A stretch of DNA of 51,347 bases, taken from an uncultured Marinoscillum sp. Lineage in GTDB: Bacteria; Bacteroidota; Bacteroidia; Cytophagales; MED-G16. Positions 1 through 9,325 of this stretch are shown one piece after another. The position numbers and the translations under genes were made by a program. The notes under the pieces are model-generated. The model had not been told where the DNA came from and made no database searches. It saw only the letters and a list, made by a program, of their open reading frames with translations. The stretch spans positions 1 through 51,347 of the forward strand of contig CACOFQ010000008.1 of assembly GCA_902626505.1 (NCBI GenBank), given 5' to 3'. The first letter of the stretch is position 1; each line of letters opens with the position of its first letter.

Positions 1-120
1 CGAAAAAAGAAAAAAGAGAGTAAAGGACATCTTGCACAAATAGTCAGAAGAAAAAATTCAACTAAGATTAAACCCTCTGGTAAAATTTATAAAAGGTCAA
101 AAAAAATTGAAGATGATTAG
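1..120 (+). CDS. C-terminal fragment of an unidentified basic protein (5' end outside window)
   Basis: Frame 1 is open from the first base to a TAG at 118-120 and encodes 39 residues, very rich in Lys and Arg, ending in KIYKRSKKIEDD. The reading frame overlaps the ATG of the next gene (113) by 8 bases, a common operon arrangement. A basic tail suggests contact with nucleic acid, but the stretch is A-rich and would give many lysines by chance, so the gene call is moderate and no family is assigned. Confidence 0.4.
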   Translation, partial: RKKKKESKGHLAQIVRRKNSTKIKPSGKIYKRSKKIEDD

Positions 121-1648
121 ACTATTTTTTTTAATTTTTATTTTAAGTATCAGTATTTCAGCTTCCTCACAAAGTAGAAAAAAAATTCTAGAGACTACTA
201 ATGAAGTAATTCAAAGTAATTGGAATAATTTTTTCGAAATGCTTTCAATACCAAATGATGGTTATGATACGCCAAACATTGAAAGAAATATTGAATGGTG
301 TGAGGAGACTTTTTCTAGACTTGGATTTAATATGGAGAGAGTTAAAGCTAAGAGTACAAGTCCCTCAATGCCTAATCATCCCCTACTAATAGGAAATAAA
401 TTTATTTCTAATAAATTCAAAACAGTTTTAATTTATTTTCATATGGATGGGCAACCGGTTGATCCAAGTAAATGGAACCAAGCAGATCCATTTGATCCTA
501 TTCTCACTGAAAATAGTAATGGTGGATGGGTGGAAATTGATAGAGATAGAATTAATACTAATCCTGATCCAGACTGGAGAATTTTTGGAAGGTCTACAAG
601 TGATGACAAGGGACCGCCAATGATGCTAGTTAACGCATTAGAAGTTCTTGAAAAATTAAATAAGAAACCAGAATTTAATATAAAACTAATCATAGACTTT
701 CAAGAAGAAATGGGTTCTCCAACAGTGGTAAGTGCAGTTTCACTATATAAAGAAAAGCTAAAATCTGATTTTCTATTGATAATTGATGGGCCTAGACACC
801 CTTCAAATAAACCAACACTTACTTTCGGAGCAAGAGGAATAAGTAGAATAACCTTAACCTCATATGGTCCGATAAAACCTCAACACAGTGGTCATTTTGG
901 CAATTACGCGCCAAATCCCGCAATGAATCTCTCAAAAATTCTTTCTTCAATGAAAGATTATGATGGAGTTGTCACTATTCCGGGTTTCTATGATGGAGTT
1001 ACATTAACTAACCAGATAAGAAAAATACTTGACGAAGTTCCAGATGATGAGGAAGCAATTAATAATGATCTATTAATTTCTTCTCCAGACAAAGTAGGTA
1101 ATAATTATCAAGAGGCTATACAATACCCATCACTTAACGTAAGAGGATTAAAATCAGGATGGGTAGGGAAAGAAGCAAGAACTATTGTTCCAGATATTGC
1201 CATTGCAGAAATTGACGTAAGACTTGTTAAGGAAAGTAAACCTGAAAAACTTTTAAATATGATAAAAGATCATATTATAAAAGAGGGAGCATATGTAATT
1301 GATGGTAGAGAGCCAACAAATGAAGAAAGACTTACCAAAAAAAATATAATTAGATATGATTCTAAAATTAGCTACTTAGCCTACAGAACAGAGATAGATT
1401 CACCAATTGGTAATTGGGCATCTAGAGCATTAAAAAATGCTTTTTTAGAGGAACCGATAAAAAAAAGAACTTCTGGAGGCTCTATACCTATTTCTCCATT
1501 TGTTACAACATTAAATGTTCCGGCACTTACATACCCATCTGTTAATAAAGATAATAATCAACATAGTCCAAACGAAAATATAAGAGTTGGTAATTTTATT
1601 GATGGTACTTTAGGGATGGTATACCTTCTCCTTGAAAAAATTAATTAG
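113..1648 (+). CDS. Secreted M20-family metallopeptidase
   Basis: Predicted periplasmic or secreted zinc exopeptidase of the M20/M25/M40 superfamily, 511 residues. The first ~20 residues form a Sec signal peptide ending near SASSQ. Family landmarks are HMDGQPVD near residue 110 (HxD zinc ligand and catalytic Asp), STSDDKGP near 163 (bridging Asp), QEEMGSP near 198 (catalytic Glu pair), a dimerisation/lid region with HSGHFGN around 260, and a C-terminal HSPNEN His ligand. I start at ATG 113 rather than the in-frame TTG at 107, because the signal peptide then begins MIRLFF and the ATG overlaps the preceding stop. It probably trims peptides, in line with the other secreted peptidases here. Substrate cannot be read from sequence. 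Confidence 0.85.
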   Translation: MIRLFFLIFILSISISASSQSRKKILETTNEVIQSNWNNFFEMLSIPNDGYDTPNIERNIEWCEETFSRLGFNMERVKAKSTSPSMPNHPLLIGNKFISNKFKTVLIYFHMDGQPVDPSKWNQADPFDPILTENSNGGWVEIDRDRINTNPDPDWRIFGRSTSDDKGPPMMLVNALEVLEKLNKKPEFNIKLIIDFQEEMGSPTVVSAVSLYKEKLKSDFLLIIDGPRHPSNKPTLTFGARGISRITLTSYGPIKPQHSGHFGNYAPNPAMNLSKILSSMKDYDGVVTIPGFYDGVTLTNQIRKILDEVPDDEEAINNDLLISSPDKVGNNYQEAIQYPSLNVRGLKSGWVGKEARTIVPDIAIAEIDVRLVKESKPEKLLNMIKDHIIKEGAYVIDGREPTNEERLTKKNIIRYDSKISYLAYRTEIDSPIGNWASRALKNAFLEEPIKKRTSGGSIPISPFVTTLNVPALTYPSVNKDNNQHSPNENIRVGNFIDGTLGMVYLLLEKIN

Positions 1649-1827
1649 TATCTATCAGGTATAATAATCCATGCGATAATATACGTAAGTATACCTCCAC
1701 CTAACATTAAGGAGAATGAAATAAATATAAGTCTTATTATTATTGGGTCAATAGAAAAATATTCTCCTAGTCCCTCACAGACTCCACCAAGTATTCCGTT
1801 ATAACTATCTCGTTTTACTTTTTTCAT
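1645..1827 (-). CDS. PspC domain membrane protein
   Basis: A 60-residue protein consisting of a single PspC domain: basic start, NGILGGVCEGLGEYF motif, then two hydrophobic segments ending IIAWIIIPDRY. PspC domains belong to the phage-shock envelope-stress family; stand-alone copies of this size are common in Bacteroidota and sit in the inner membrane. Its ATG directly follows the TAA of the upstream barrel gene (no spacer), so the two are translationally coupled. Its stop overlaps the stop of the convergent M20 gene by 4 bases. Specific partner unknown. Confidence 0.9.
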   Translation of the reverse strand: MKKVKRDSYNGILGGVCEGLGEYFSIDPIIIRLIFISFSLMLGGGILTYIIAWIIIPDRY

Positions 1828-2469
1828 TTAATCAAATTTAAAGATATCATAACTAACTTTAATTTGAGTAGAAACATTTCTAATAGAACTCCCATATCCT
1901 CCTCCAGGGCGGATATTTAAAATACCAAAAGAGACTAATCCTGAGAAATTAATATTATTTAATTTGTATGATACGCCAGATTGGATTCCTAAATCAAGAG
2001 GTTTTAAAGTATTTGGTGGTTCAATATTTATATTATTACCTATTGAACCAAATACCTTTGTTTTTGTGATATTATTTTTTAAAAATTCTTTAACAGCTAT
2101 TCCAATATAAGGGCCTATTTCTAATCCTAAACTTTTCTGTGTATATATTTTTAATTTTATTGGAACGGTTAAATACTGAGAATAAGATTTAACTCTGATA
2201 CCAGTTTGATTATTTGAATATCCTTTAGAGGAATAATTAATTTCAGCAATAAGTAAAATATCATCATTTAATTTGTACTCACTACTTAAACCGATTAATA
2301 GCCCTGGAAGAAAACCTTTTTCCATATTGAATTCTTTGGGTGCATTAGACGCAGAAATAGTTGAAAAATTTATTCCACCATGTAATCCTAACTTTAGTTT
2401 ATTCGTAAAACCAAAAAAAGGTAAAGCTATAAGAATTATAAATATTATGTTTTTAATTTTAGATTTCAC
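1828..2469 (-). CDS. PorT-like outer-membrane beta-barrel protein
   Basis: A 213-residue protein with a signal peptide (about 20 residues) followed by alternating strands typical of the small eight-strand barrel 'outer membrane protein beta-barrel domain' group, starting LKLGLHGGINFS. The strand pattern, Gly/Tyr/Ser-rich turns and aromatic C-terminal end (YDIFKFD) support an outer-membrane location. It precedes the PspC gene in a two-gene operon, which hints at an envelope-stress or surface role. No catalytic motif is visible; function not assigned. Confidence 0.75.
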   Translation of the reverse strand: MKSKIKNIIFIILIALPFFGFTNKLKLGLHGGINFSTISASNAPKEFNMEKGFLPGLLIGLSSEYKLNDDILLIAEINYSSKGYSNNQTGIRVKSYSQYLTVPIKLKIYTQKSLGLEIGPYIGIAVKEFLKNNITKTKVFGSIGNNINIEPPNTLKPLDLGIQSGVSYKLNNINFSGLVSFGILNIRPGGGYGSSIRNVSTQIKVSYDIFKFD

Positions 2470-2506
2470 CTTTAAAGTTTAACTTAATATTAAATAATAT
2501 ATTTTA

Positions 2507-3271
2507 ATGTTATCTATTAAAAGACTTAATCTTGATTCTTCTTGGCACGTTGAATATGGAAAATCTAATTTCATAATAGACCCGTGGCTAATTGGATCAG
2601 AAATAGATGGATTCAAGTGGCTAAACGAACAATGGCATATTAAAGAGCCCGTTAAAATATCCGATTTACCAGATTTTGAATTTTTACTAATATCTCAAAA
2701 CTATGAAGATCATTGCCACTTAGATACCTTAAAAAAATTATCTAAAAATAAGCCGATTTTAGCTACAGACAAAGCATTCAAAAAGTTAAAGAAAAATTTT
2801 CCTGAAAGAGAAGTTATACTACTGAAAGAAAATACCATAATCAATTTTGGTGACCTATCTTTTATCTCATTAAGACCAGATAAAATACTAGATCCAGTAT
2901 ACTATGCAGTAGTAATAATTAATAGTAAAAATGAGGCAATATTCTATGCTCCTCATGGTTTTGCACTAAACAAAGAACAACTTTACCTAATAAATAAATA
3001 TTCTGTCTCATTGCTGATTACTACATTTACTGAATTTGAAATACCAAAAATAATGGGTGGAAAGGTAAATCCTGGAATGGATAACGTACATGAATTATTT
3101 AATCAGATTAAACCTAAAAATACAATAAACACCCATGATGAAAAGAAAAAAACAAAAGGTTTAGTATCTGCATTAGCTAAAATAAAATATGCAGACTATG
3201 ATGAAATTGAATCTAATAATTCTATTAACTTTATAAGAGTCGATAACTACGATAAAAAAATCATAAGGTGA
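2507..3271 (+). CDS. Metallo-beta-lactamase-fold protein with degenerate HxHxDH motif
   Basis: 254 residues, no signal peptide, so cytosolic. The fold is recognised from IDPWL near residue 25, the SQNYEDHCHLDTL segment near 65, APHGF near 157 and NTHDEK near 206. In typical enzymes the second segment reads HxHxDH; here the first two histidines are replaced (Gln and Tyr), while Asp-His and a following His remain. A subgroup of MBL-fold proteins with an SQ-x3-DHxH version exists in bacteria and plants as far as I recall, so this may be a family trait rather than decay. It may bind one metal or none. Its stop overlaps the GTG start of the next gene. Confidence 0.75.
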   Translation: MLSIKRLNLDSSWHVEYGKSNFIIDPWLIGSEIDGFKWLNEQWHIKEPVKISDLPDFEFLLISQNYEDHCHLDTLKKLSKNKPILATDKAFKKLKKNFPEREVILLKENTIINFGDLSFISLRPDKILDPVYYAVVIINSKNEAIFYAPHGFALNKEQLYLINKYSVSLLITTFTEFEIPKIMGGKVNPGMDNVHELFNQIKPKNTINTHDEKKKTKGLVSALAKIKYADYDEIESNNSINFIRVDNYDKKIIR

Positions 3272-3666
3272 TTACAAAATTTCTATTAATACTATTTTTA
3301 TTTAATGAATCTGAAGAAGAAGTCGCCATAGAAAATTTAGTTGGAAATTGGGAGAGAGTTTGTCTTGAAAATGATGCTTTAGGATTTCAAGTATCACACT
3401 GTAATTTTTTTGGAGATAGAGAGATGTATATTAATGAGTGGAATTATATAGAAATGACTTTTAAAAATGGAGAAAGAAAATTTTATGATTTCAGATTAGA
3501 AGGTGATAAAATGGATATTTTTCATAAGTACAATCAAAAGATAGAAAATACTTTAACCATTGATGGAGACACATTAATAATTGAATCTAATGAAGTTTAT
3601 AATGATTTTATGAACAGAAAATATGAGGCTAACTTTAACAGAGTCTATTTTGTGAAAAGAAATTAA
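3268..3666 (+). CDS. Small exported lipocalin-like protein
   Basis: 132 residues starting at a GTG that overlaps the TGA of the upstream gene, so it is translationally coupled. A short hydrophobic N-terminus (ITKFLLILFLF) could be a signal peptide or anchor, though the basic region is weak. The body begins NLVGNWERVC, reminiscent of lipocalin-like domains (GxW near the first strand), and continues as alternating strands with EMTFKNGERKFYDF. Two cysteines lie close together (residues ~35 and ~46). Family assignment is tentative; I do not name a ligand. Confidence 0.55.
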   Translation: MITKFLLILFLFNESEEEVAIENLVGNWERVCLENDALGFQVSHCNFFGDREMYINEWNYIEMTFKNGERKFYDFRLEGDKMDIFHKYNQKIENTLTIDGDTLIIESNEVYNDFMNRKYEANFNRVYFVKRN

Positions 3667-4295
3667 ATAATCTGCATTATCAATATATAATGACATCCAG
3701 AACCACCCAAAACAAAAAGATGCCAAATTACATGGTTATATTTAAGTTTATCGAAAGAATAAAAAAATGTTCCTATAGTATATAGTATTCCACCCAACAC
3801 CATAAAAAATATAGAGTTAGAAGAAAAGGATTCTAGTACAGCGTTAAAATCAATAATAATTAACCAACCCATAAATAAGTATATTATTAATGATGCTTTT
3901 TTCAAGTAGTTAAAAAAGAAGATCTTATGAATGATTCCGACAAAAGCTAATAGCCAGATTATAATTAAAATTTCAAAACCTAAACTATATTTTAATTTAA
4001 GAAGTAAACCTGGTGTATAAGACCCTGCTATTAGCAAATAGATACTAATATGATCTATTTTTTGTAATATTCTAGAATATCTAGAATCTATATAATAATG
4101 ATAAACGGTGGAAGATGTATACATTACTATTAATGAAATACCATACACTAAAGAAGAAATAAGGTTAAAGCTTTTAGGATAAAGTATTGACTTTTCAACT
4201 AAATAAAAAAAACCTATAATACTTAGCACAAGTCCTATACCATGAGTTATAAAGTTTAATTTCTTTTCTAAAAGAGATTCTTTTCTTTCAATCAA
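3663..4295 (-). CDS. Hemolysin III / TrhA family seven-helix membrane protein
   Basis: 210 residues with seven hydrophobic segments. Family hallmarks are HGIG in the first helix, STVYHYY after the second, KIDHISIYLLIAGSYTP in the third and the C-terminal HxxWHxFVLGGxxxHY histidines that bind zinc in the related adiponectin-receptor fold. The 'hemolysin' name is historical; in bacteria these proteins are linked to membrane lipid and energy homeostasis. The only start consistent with the family's N-terminus is TTG at 4293-4295; a stop lies five codons upstream with no ATG between. Convergent with the preceding gene, sharing TTAA as both stops. Confidence 0.85.
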   Translation of the reverse strand: MIERKESLLEKKLNFITHGIGLVLSIIGFFYLVEKSILYPKSFNLISSLVYGISLIVMYTSSTVYHYYIDSRYSRILQKIDHISIYLLIAGSYTPGLLLKLKYSLGFEILIIIWLLAFVGIIHKIFFFNYLKKASLIIYLFMGWLIIIDFNAVLESFSSNSIFFMVLGGILYTIGTFFYSFDKLKYNHVIWHLFVLGGSGCHYILIMQII

Positions 4296-4349
4296 ATTAT
4301 TAACTATTTAAAAAAATATTATTTCTTATATTTATAAAAAACCATATAT

Positions 4350-7232
4350 ATGAAAAATATAATATCTCTGCTAACCTTTCTTTTTTTATTCATCGAAATT
4401 TACTCTCAAAATGTGAGTACAAAAAATTTATCTTGGAGAAATATTGGACCAGCAAATATGATGGGTCGAATTGCTGCAATTGATGCATCAAACAAAGATT
4501 ATAGAAAGGTTTTAATTGCATCTGCCTCCGGAGGTGTTTTTAAATCAGATAATGCAGGAGTTACATGGAAGAGTATTTTTGATAAATATGGTTCAGGATC
4601 TATAGGCTCTGTAAAATTTGATCAAAATGATTTGAATACAATTTGGGTAGGAACTGGTGAATCTGCAAATAGGAATTCAAGTGCTTGGGGAGACGGAATA
4701 TATAAATCCGTCGATGGAGGAAATACATTTACTAATATGGGACTAAAATCAACTCATCAGATTGCTGAAATAGAAATACACCCTAATAATTCAAAAATAG
4801 TTTATGCAGCTGCAATCGGTCACTTGTGGGGTTATTCTGGAGACAGAGGTTTATTTAGAACACTTGATGGTGGAAATTCATGGGAAAAAGTACTAGGCGG
4901 ATTACCAGATGATGGAAAAACAGGATGTACAGAAATTATTTTTCACCCAAATAATCCAGATATAATATTTGCTGGGTTTTATCATAGACTTAGACAGCCA
5001 GCTAGTTTTGTAAGTGGCGGAGAAGAAGGAGGTCTATTTAAAAGTATAGATGGTGGAAAAAGTTGGAAAAAAATAACAAATGGGCTTGCAAAAGGTAAGA
5101 GTGGAATGATTGATATTTCTATTCATCTTAATAATCCAGATATTATGGTTATGGCATATGAAGCAGATGAAAAAATTCCAGATGGAGAACCAGGAACTGG
5201 AGTTTATATCTCATATGATGAAGGTGAATCATGGAATTTTTTATTAAAACATGCCGTTAGACCTTTCTATCATGGTCAGATAGAAATCGATCCAATAAAC
5301 CCTAATAATATTTATGTTGTATCAAGAGGTTTTATGATTTCAAATGACGGGGGGAAAAGTTTTTATTCAAGAAGATGGAGAACCGATGGTGGAGATGACC
5401 ATGATATGTGGATTGCTCCTTATGATAATAAAATCATGTATTTAGCTACAGATCAAGGGTCTAGATTATCTATTGATGGAGGTAAAACTTGGCTTTCTCA
5501 TAATAATATGGCTATAGGGCAATATTATGCAATTGGAGTAGATATGAGGGACCCTTATTATGTTGCTGGTGGATTACAAGACAATGGTTTATGGATAACA
5601 CCAAGTAATAGCAGAGAGTTTAGAGGAATCTTGAATATGCATAGCTCATGGATAGCTGAAGGAGATGGATTTCACACTCAAATTGATCCTGATGATTGGA
5701 AAACAGTTTATACTGTAAATCATGTAGGATTTGTTGCAAGACAAAATATTGAAACTAGAGAATATACATTTATTACTCCTACTCCAGAAACAATAACTAA
5801 TTTCACTGATTTTGTAGAATATGATTATGATGAGACAAGAAATCGTTATACTATTGATCCTGGAGAACACTGGTTCTTTAGGGAAAGACCAGATAGGCCG
5901 TTATTACCGCCACAATTTAGATTTAATTGGAGCAGTCCTTTTATTATCTCATCAAATAATTCAAAAAAAGTATTTTTTGGATCTAACCATTTATTCCAGT
6001 CTGATGATAGAGGAGATAATTGGAAGATAATTAGTCCAGATTTAACTACAAATGATAAAAGCTTAAGAAACACATCAGACGGGGGTGGATTAACAAATAG
6101 TAACACTGGTGGAGAAAATCATTTCACAATAATTACAATTAGCGATACTCCTATTGATAAGGAGGTAATTTGGGTAGGAACTGATGATGGCAATGTCCAA
6201 ATAACAATAGATAATGGAGATACTTGGTCTAATGTTAGACCAAATATTGTAGGAGTGCCTCAAAAAACTTGGGTTAGTAGAGTTGAAGCTTCAAAGCATA
6301 AAAAAGGGAGAGCATATGTTTCATTTGATAACCATAGATTTGATGATAATAAGCCATATGTTTTTATGACAAATAATTATGGAAAGTCATGGGAAAATAT
6401 AACATCTAACTTACCCAATGATTATTCTGTTTATGTTATAAAAGAAGACTTTGTAGATGAAAATCTTTTATTTGTTGGAACTGAAAAATCAGTTTATTTT
6501 ACTATTAATAGAGGAAAAACATGGAAAAAGTTAGGTTCTAACCTTCCAAGTGTTGCTATCCACGATCTTGTCATCCATCCTAGAGATGGAGATTTAGTTG
6601 CAGGAACACATGGAAAAAGCATATGGATATTAGATGACATCTCTCCTCTCAGAAATCTAAACTTAAATTCAAATAATATAATCCCGTCAAGAGTATCTAC
6701 AAAATGGATAACAATAAATACTGGAAGAAAACAACCTTATTTTGAATTTAGAGGAGAAAATCCCCCATACGGAGCAATTATAAATTTTTTTGGTAAAAGA
6801 AGTGAAAAAGGAAAACTTATAATATCAAATGATTTAGAAAGTAATTTTTATATTAAAGAAATAAATATAATTGATGGAATAAATCGCTTTATATGGCCAT
6901 TTATATTAGATCGTAACTCTAAAGAACTAGAAAATTATAAAAGAAAATTTATAGATCTAGTTGATGAGTTTAGTGATATAGTTTTAAATAAGAAAAATTT
7001 AAAATCGTATAATTTTCAAAAATTAAATTCTTTTGAAGAAGTTAATAAATTAAGAAAAAAATTTCTTGATGAATTTGGTATGTATGCAAATGGAAAAAAT
7101 ATTTTTGGAGAAAAAGTTTACCAAACATATGATATTAAACCTGGAAAATATAAATTAAAAATTGAATTAGAAAGTGGAGAATTATTTAGAGATACAATTA
7201 TTGTAAGAGATGATCCTATAAAATCTAATTAA
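4350..7232 (+). CDS. Secreted Asp-box (BNR/sortilin-type) beta-propeller protein
   Basis: A 960-residue exported protein with signal peptide ending IEIYSQ. It carries at least ten Asp-box motifs (S/T-x-D-x-G-x-T/S-W), for example SDNAGVTW, SVDGGNTF, TLDGGNSW, SIDGGKSW, SIDGGKTW, SDDRGDNW, TIDNGDTW and TNNYGKSW, spread over residues ~60-730: two tandem propellers of the VPS10/sortilin type. The last ~200 residues form a beta-rich tail. Such proteins are abundant in Bacteroidota and are often labelled glycosyl hydrolase, but no catalytic residues are evident and binding of peptides or glycans is equally likely. It faces a secreted S9 peptidase gene tail-to-tail with an 8-base overlap. Confidence 0.85.
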   Translation: MKNIISLLTFLFLFIEIYSQNVSTKNLSWRNIGPANMMGRIAAIDASNKDYRKVLIASASGGVFKSDNAGVTWKSIFDKYGSGSIGSVKFDQNDLNTIWVGTGESANRNSSAWGDGIYKSVDGGNTFTNMGLKSTHQIAEIEIHPNNSKIVYAAAIGHLWGYSGDRGLFRTLDGGNSWEKVLGGLPDDGKTGCTEIIFHPNNPDIIFAGFYHRLRQPASFVSGGEEGGLFKSIDGGKSWKKITNGLAKGKSGMIDISIHLNNPDIMVMAYEADEKIPDGEPGTGVYISYDEGESWNFLLKHAVRPFYHGQIEIDPINPNNIYVVSRGFMISNDGGKSFYSRRWRTDGGDDHDMWIAPYDNKIMYLATDQGSRLSIDGGKTWLSHNNMAIGQYYAIGVDMRDPYYVAGGLQDNGLWITPSNSREFRGILNMHSSWIAEGDGFHTQIDPDDWKTVYTVNHVGFVARQNIETREYTFITPTPETITNFTDFVEYDYDETRNRYTIDPGEHWFFRERPDRPLLPPQFRFNWSSPFIISSNNSKKVFFGSNHLFQSDDRGDNWKIISPDLTTNDKSLRNTSDGGGLTNSNTGGENHFTIITISDTPIDKEVIWVGTDDGNVQITIDNGDTWSNVRPNIVGVPQKTWVSRVEASKHKKGRAYVSFDNHRFDDNKPYVFMTNNYGKSWENITSNLPNDYSVYVIKEDFVDENLLFVGTEKSVYFTINRGKTWKKLGSNLPSVAIHDLVIHPRDGDLVAGTHGKSIWILDDISPLRNLNLNSNNIIPSRVSTKWITINTGRKQPYFEFRGENPPYGAIINFFGKRSEKGKLIISNDLESNFYIKEINIIDGINRFIWPFILDRNSKELENYKRKFIDLVDEFSDIVLNKKNLKSYNFQKLNSFEEVNKLRKKFLDEFGMYANGKNIFGEKVYQTYDIKPGKYKLKIELESGELFRDTIIVRDDPIKSN

Positions 7233-9321
7233 TATCTCCTTCAGAAAGTCTAATTAAAAAGTCAGCAGTAGCCTTATTTACTTTCATTTGATTATCAAAC
7301 ATCATAAAGTGATGAGTATCATCAACAATAACTAATGTCTCTAAATAAATATCTTTTTTTCTCAACCTTTGAACTAAATCAGTACTTTGTTTAAAATATA
7401 CATTTCTATCATCATCAGCATGAATAATTAATACAGGAGATTTCCAGGTATCTACATCTGCAACAGGAGATGATTTCCATGCAGTTTCACGAGCTAAATC
7501 ATAATCTGGAGCTTTTTCATAATTGATTGAATTTAAATATCCATAAAGAGTCCTATCATGAACTCCATGAATATCAACACCACCTGAAAATAATTCTGAA
7601 TCTCTACCTAATGCCATTGCGGTAAGATATCCACCATAACTTCCTCCGTAGACATAGATTCTATCCTTATCAATATTTTTTTGACTATTCAGCCAAATTC
7701 CCGCTGCTTTAACATCTTTATATTCTGATGCTCCTTTAGTTCCTCCATCAATAGGGTTATGAAATTCATAGCCATATCCAATTCCTAGTCTATAATTAAC
7801 TGAGATAACAACAAAACCTTTGTTAGCTAAGTATTGATTTAATGCATATGCATTTGAATAATAAGATGAGTAGTGCCATCCTAATAACATCTGTCTAGGA
7901 GGACCTCCGTGAATATAAATTACTGCGGGTTTATTTTTCTTATTATCATCTCTTTCAAATTTTGTTGCATATACCTCTACTCCATCAATAGATTTAAATT
8001 TTATCTGAGTTGGAATAACCATCTTGTCAGACGGAAAATCTTCAGGAATTCTATTTTCAGATAATAATTTTATATTATTTGAATTTAAATTCAATACAGT
8101 GGGAAGAGGAGGTCTAGTTGATGATGCACTTATGTATGCTATATGATTTAAATCTCCCACAACTAATGGTGTCCACTCCAGACCTTTTCCGTTGGTAAGA
8201 ACTTTCATATTTTGCTTATCAACAGAAACTTGAACAATGTGTCTTCTATCAATATCATATTCATCTCTACCGGTATTTGCAGTAAAAACCAAAGATTTTC
8301 TATCTGGAGATAATTTTATGTACTCACACATAAAGTTACCAGGGGTTAGTAATGTTGGGTCACCTCCACTTTCTGAGATTGAATATAAATGTTGCCATCC
8401 ATCATGGTATGAAAGAAAAACTATCCTTTTATGCGCCCAGTGTAAATTAGCTCCTCCCTGAGTTCTTGGGTATGAACCTCTTATGGTTTTAGGAGCTTCC
8501 CATAATTCTTCACTTATCATTGTATTTATATCTGACTTCACAATTTTCCATGGTACATGTCTTGCTCCAAGTATTGAGTCGGGTTCTCCTGCTGCTCCTG
8601 GTTGTCTTATGTAGACAATCTGATTTCCATCAGGTGACCATCTAGGCGATGAGTCCCTATCAAAAGAAGGGTTCATCCATTTTATATTAGTACCATCATT
8701 ATTATAAATACCAATGAATGAACGATCTGATCTGTATGAAACAAAGACTATTTTCGATCCATCAGGAGACCAAGAATGAGATCCATTTCTTCCCCTTGAA
8801 TGAAATAATTTTTTAGGATCCCCTTCACCATCAATAGAAGACACCCATATCTGTCCATCTTTAACGTATGCAATTTCATTGCTTTTAGGAGAAATAACTG
8901 GATTTATACCTTCATCAATCATTATAGGATCTCCTCCAGAAAAGGGAATACTCCAGATATGAACCTTAGGAGGAATTGGATTAAATGTGGGGTTCACTGG
9001 TAACTCTTCATCCCAATTTGAACCAAAATCTCCACCTCTTATATATACTATCCAATTACCATCAGAGGAAATAGAAACACTTGACAGTTCCTGACCGGTA
9101 TCTTCCATATATGATGTTAACCTTCTTGAGATAAAAGAAGGACCTTCAGCCACATATATATTTCTTTTACCTTCTTCATCAAATGCCCATGCAATTTTAG
9201 AAGCATCAGTAGATCCAGTCAATTCATTTGGGAAAGGATATGATTTAATTTGATCTAAAGTAAATTCATCTTGAGAGAAAGATATATTCGAAATGAAGAA
9301 TAGGAAAATAAAAAATCTCAT
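7225..9321 (-). CDS. Secreted S9-family (prolyl oligopeptidase/DPP-type) serine peptidase
   Basis: 698 residues. The N-terminal part is a propeller with PD40/WD40-like repeats (HSWSPDGSKIVF, PRWSPDGNQIVY). The C-terminal alpha/beta hydrolase carries the triad: Ser in GGSYGGY near 560, Asp in HADDDRN near 635, His in DTHHFM near 670. I choose the ATG at 9319-9321, which begins a clean signal peptide (MRFFIFLFFIS...SFSQ); an upstream start would add 21 residues and run into the preceding gene. With this start the gap to the upstream S10 gene is only 4 bases, so the two peptidases are one operon. It likely cleaves dipeptides or oligopeptides outside the inner membrane. Confidence 0.9.
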   Translation of the reverse strand: MRFFIFLFFISNISFSQDEFTLDQIKSYPFPNELTGSTDASKIAWAFDEEGKRNIYVAEGPSFISRRLTSYMEDTGQELSSVSISSDGNWIVYIRGGDFGSNWDEELPVNPTFNPIPPKVHIWSIPFSGGDPIMIDEGINPVISPKSNEIAYVKDGQIWVSSIDGEGDPKKLFHSRGRNGSHSWSPDGSKIVFVSYRSDRSFIGIYNNDGTNIKWMNPSFDRDSSPRWSPDGNQIVYIRQPGAAGEPDSILGARHVPWKIVKSDINTMISEELWEAPKTIRGSYPRTQGGANLHWAHKRIVFLSYHDGWQHLYSISESGGDPTLLTPGNFMCEYIKLSPDRKSLVFTANTGRDEYDIDRRHIVQVSVDKQNMKVLTNGKGLEWTPLVVGDLNHIAYISASSTRPPLPTVLNLNSNNIKLLSENRIPEDFPSDKMVIPTQIKFKSIDGVEVYATKFERDDNKKNKPAVIYIHGGPPRQMLLGWHYSSYYSNAYALNQYLANKGFVVISVNYRLGIGYGYEFHNPIDGGTKGASEYKDVKAAGIWLNSQKNIDKDRIYVYGGSYGGYLTAMALGRDSELFSGGVDIHGVHDRTLYGYLNSINYEKAPDYDLARETAWKSSPVADVDTWKSPVLIIHADDDRNVYFKQSTDLVQRLRKKDIYLETLVIVDDTHHFMMFDNQMKVNKATADFLIRLSEGDIN

Positions 9322-9325
9322 AAGA

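Noticed and set aside
2273-2482. 69-codon plus-strand frame across the PorT-like gene.
   Set aside because: It is antisense to a gene with a clear signal peptide and barrel pattern.
3663-4295. Hemolysin.
   Set aside because: The hemolysin III name is historical; the zinc-binding seven-helix fold does not imply haemolysis.
5646-6106. Frames antisense to and out of frame with the Asp-box gene.
   Set aside because: They mirror codon bias of the real gene, lack any domain and overlap one another.
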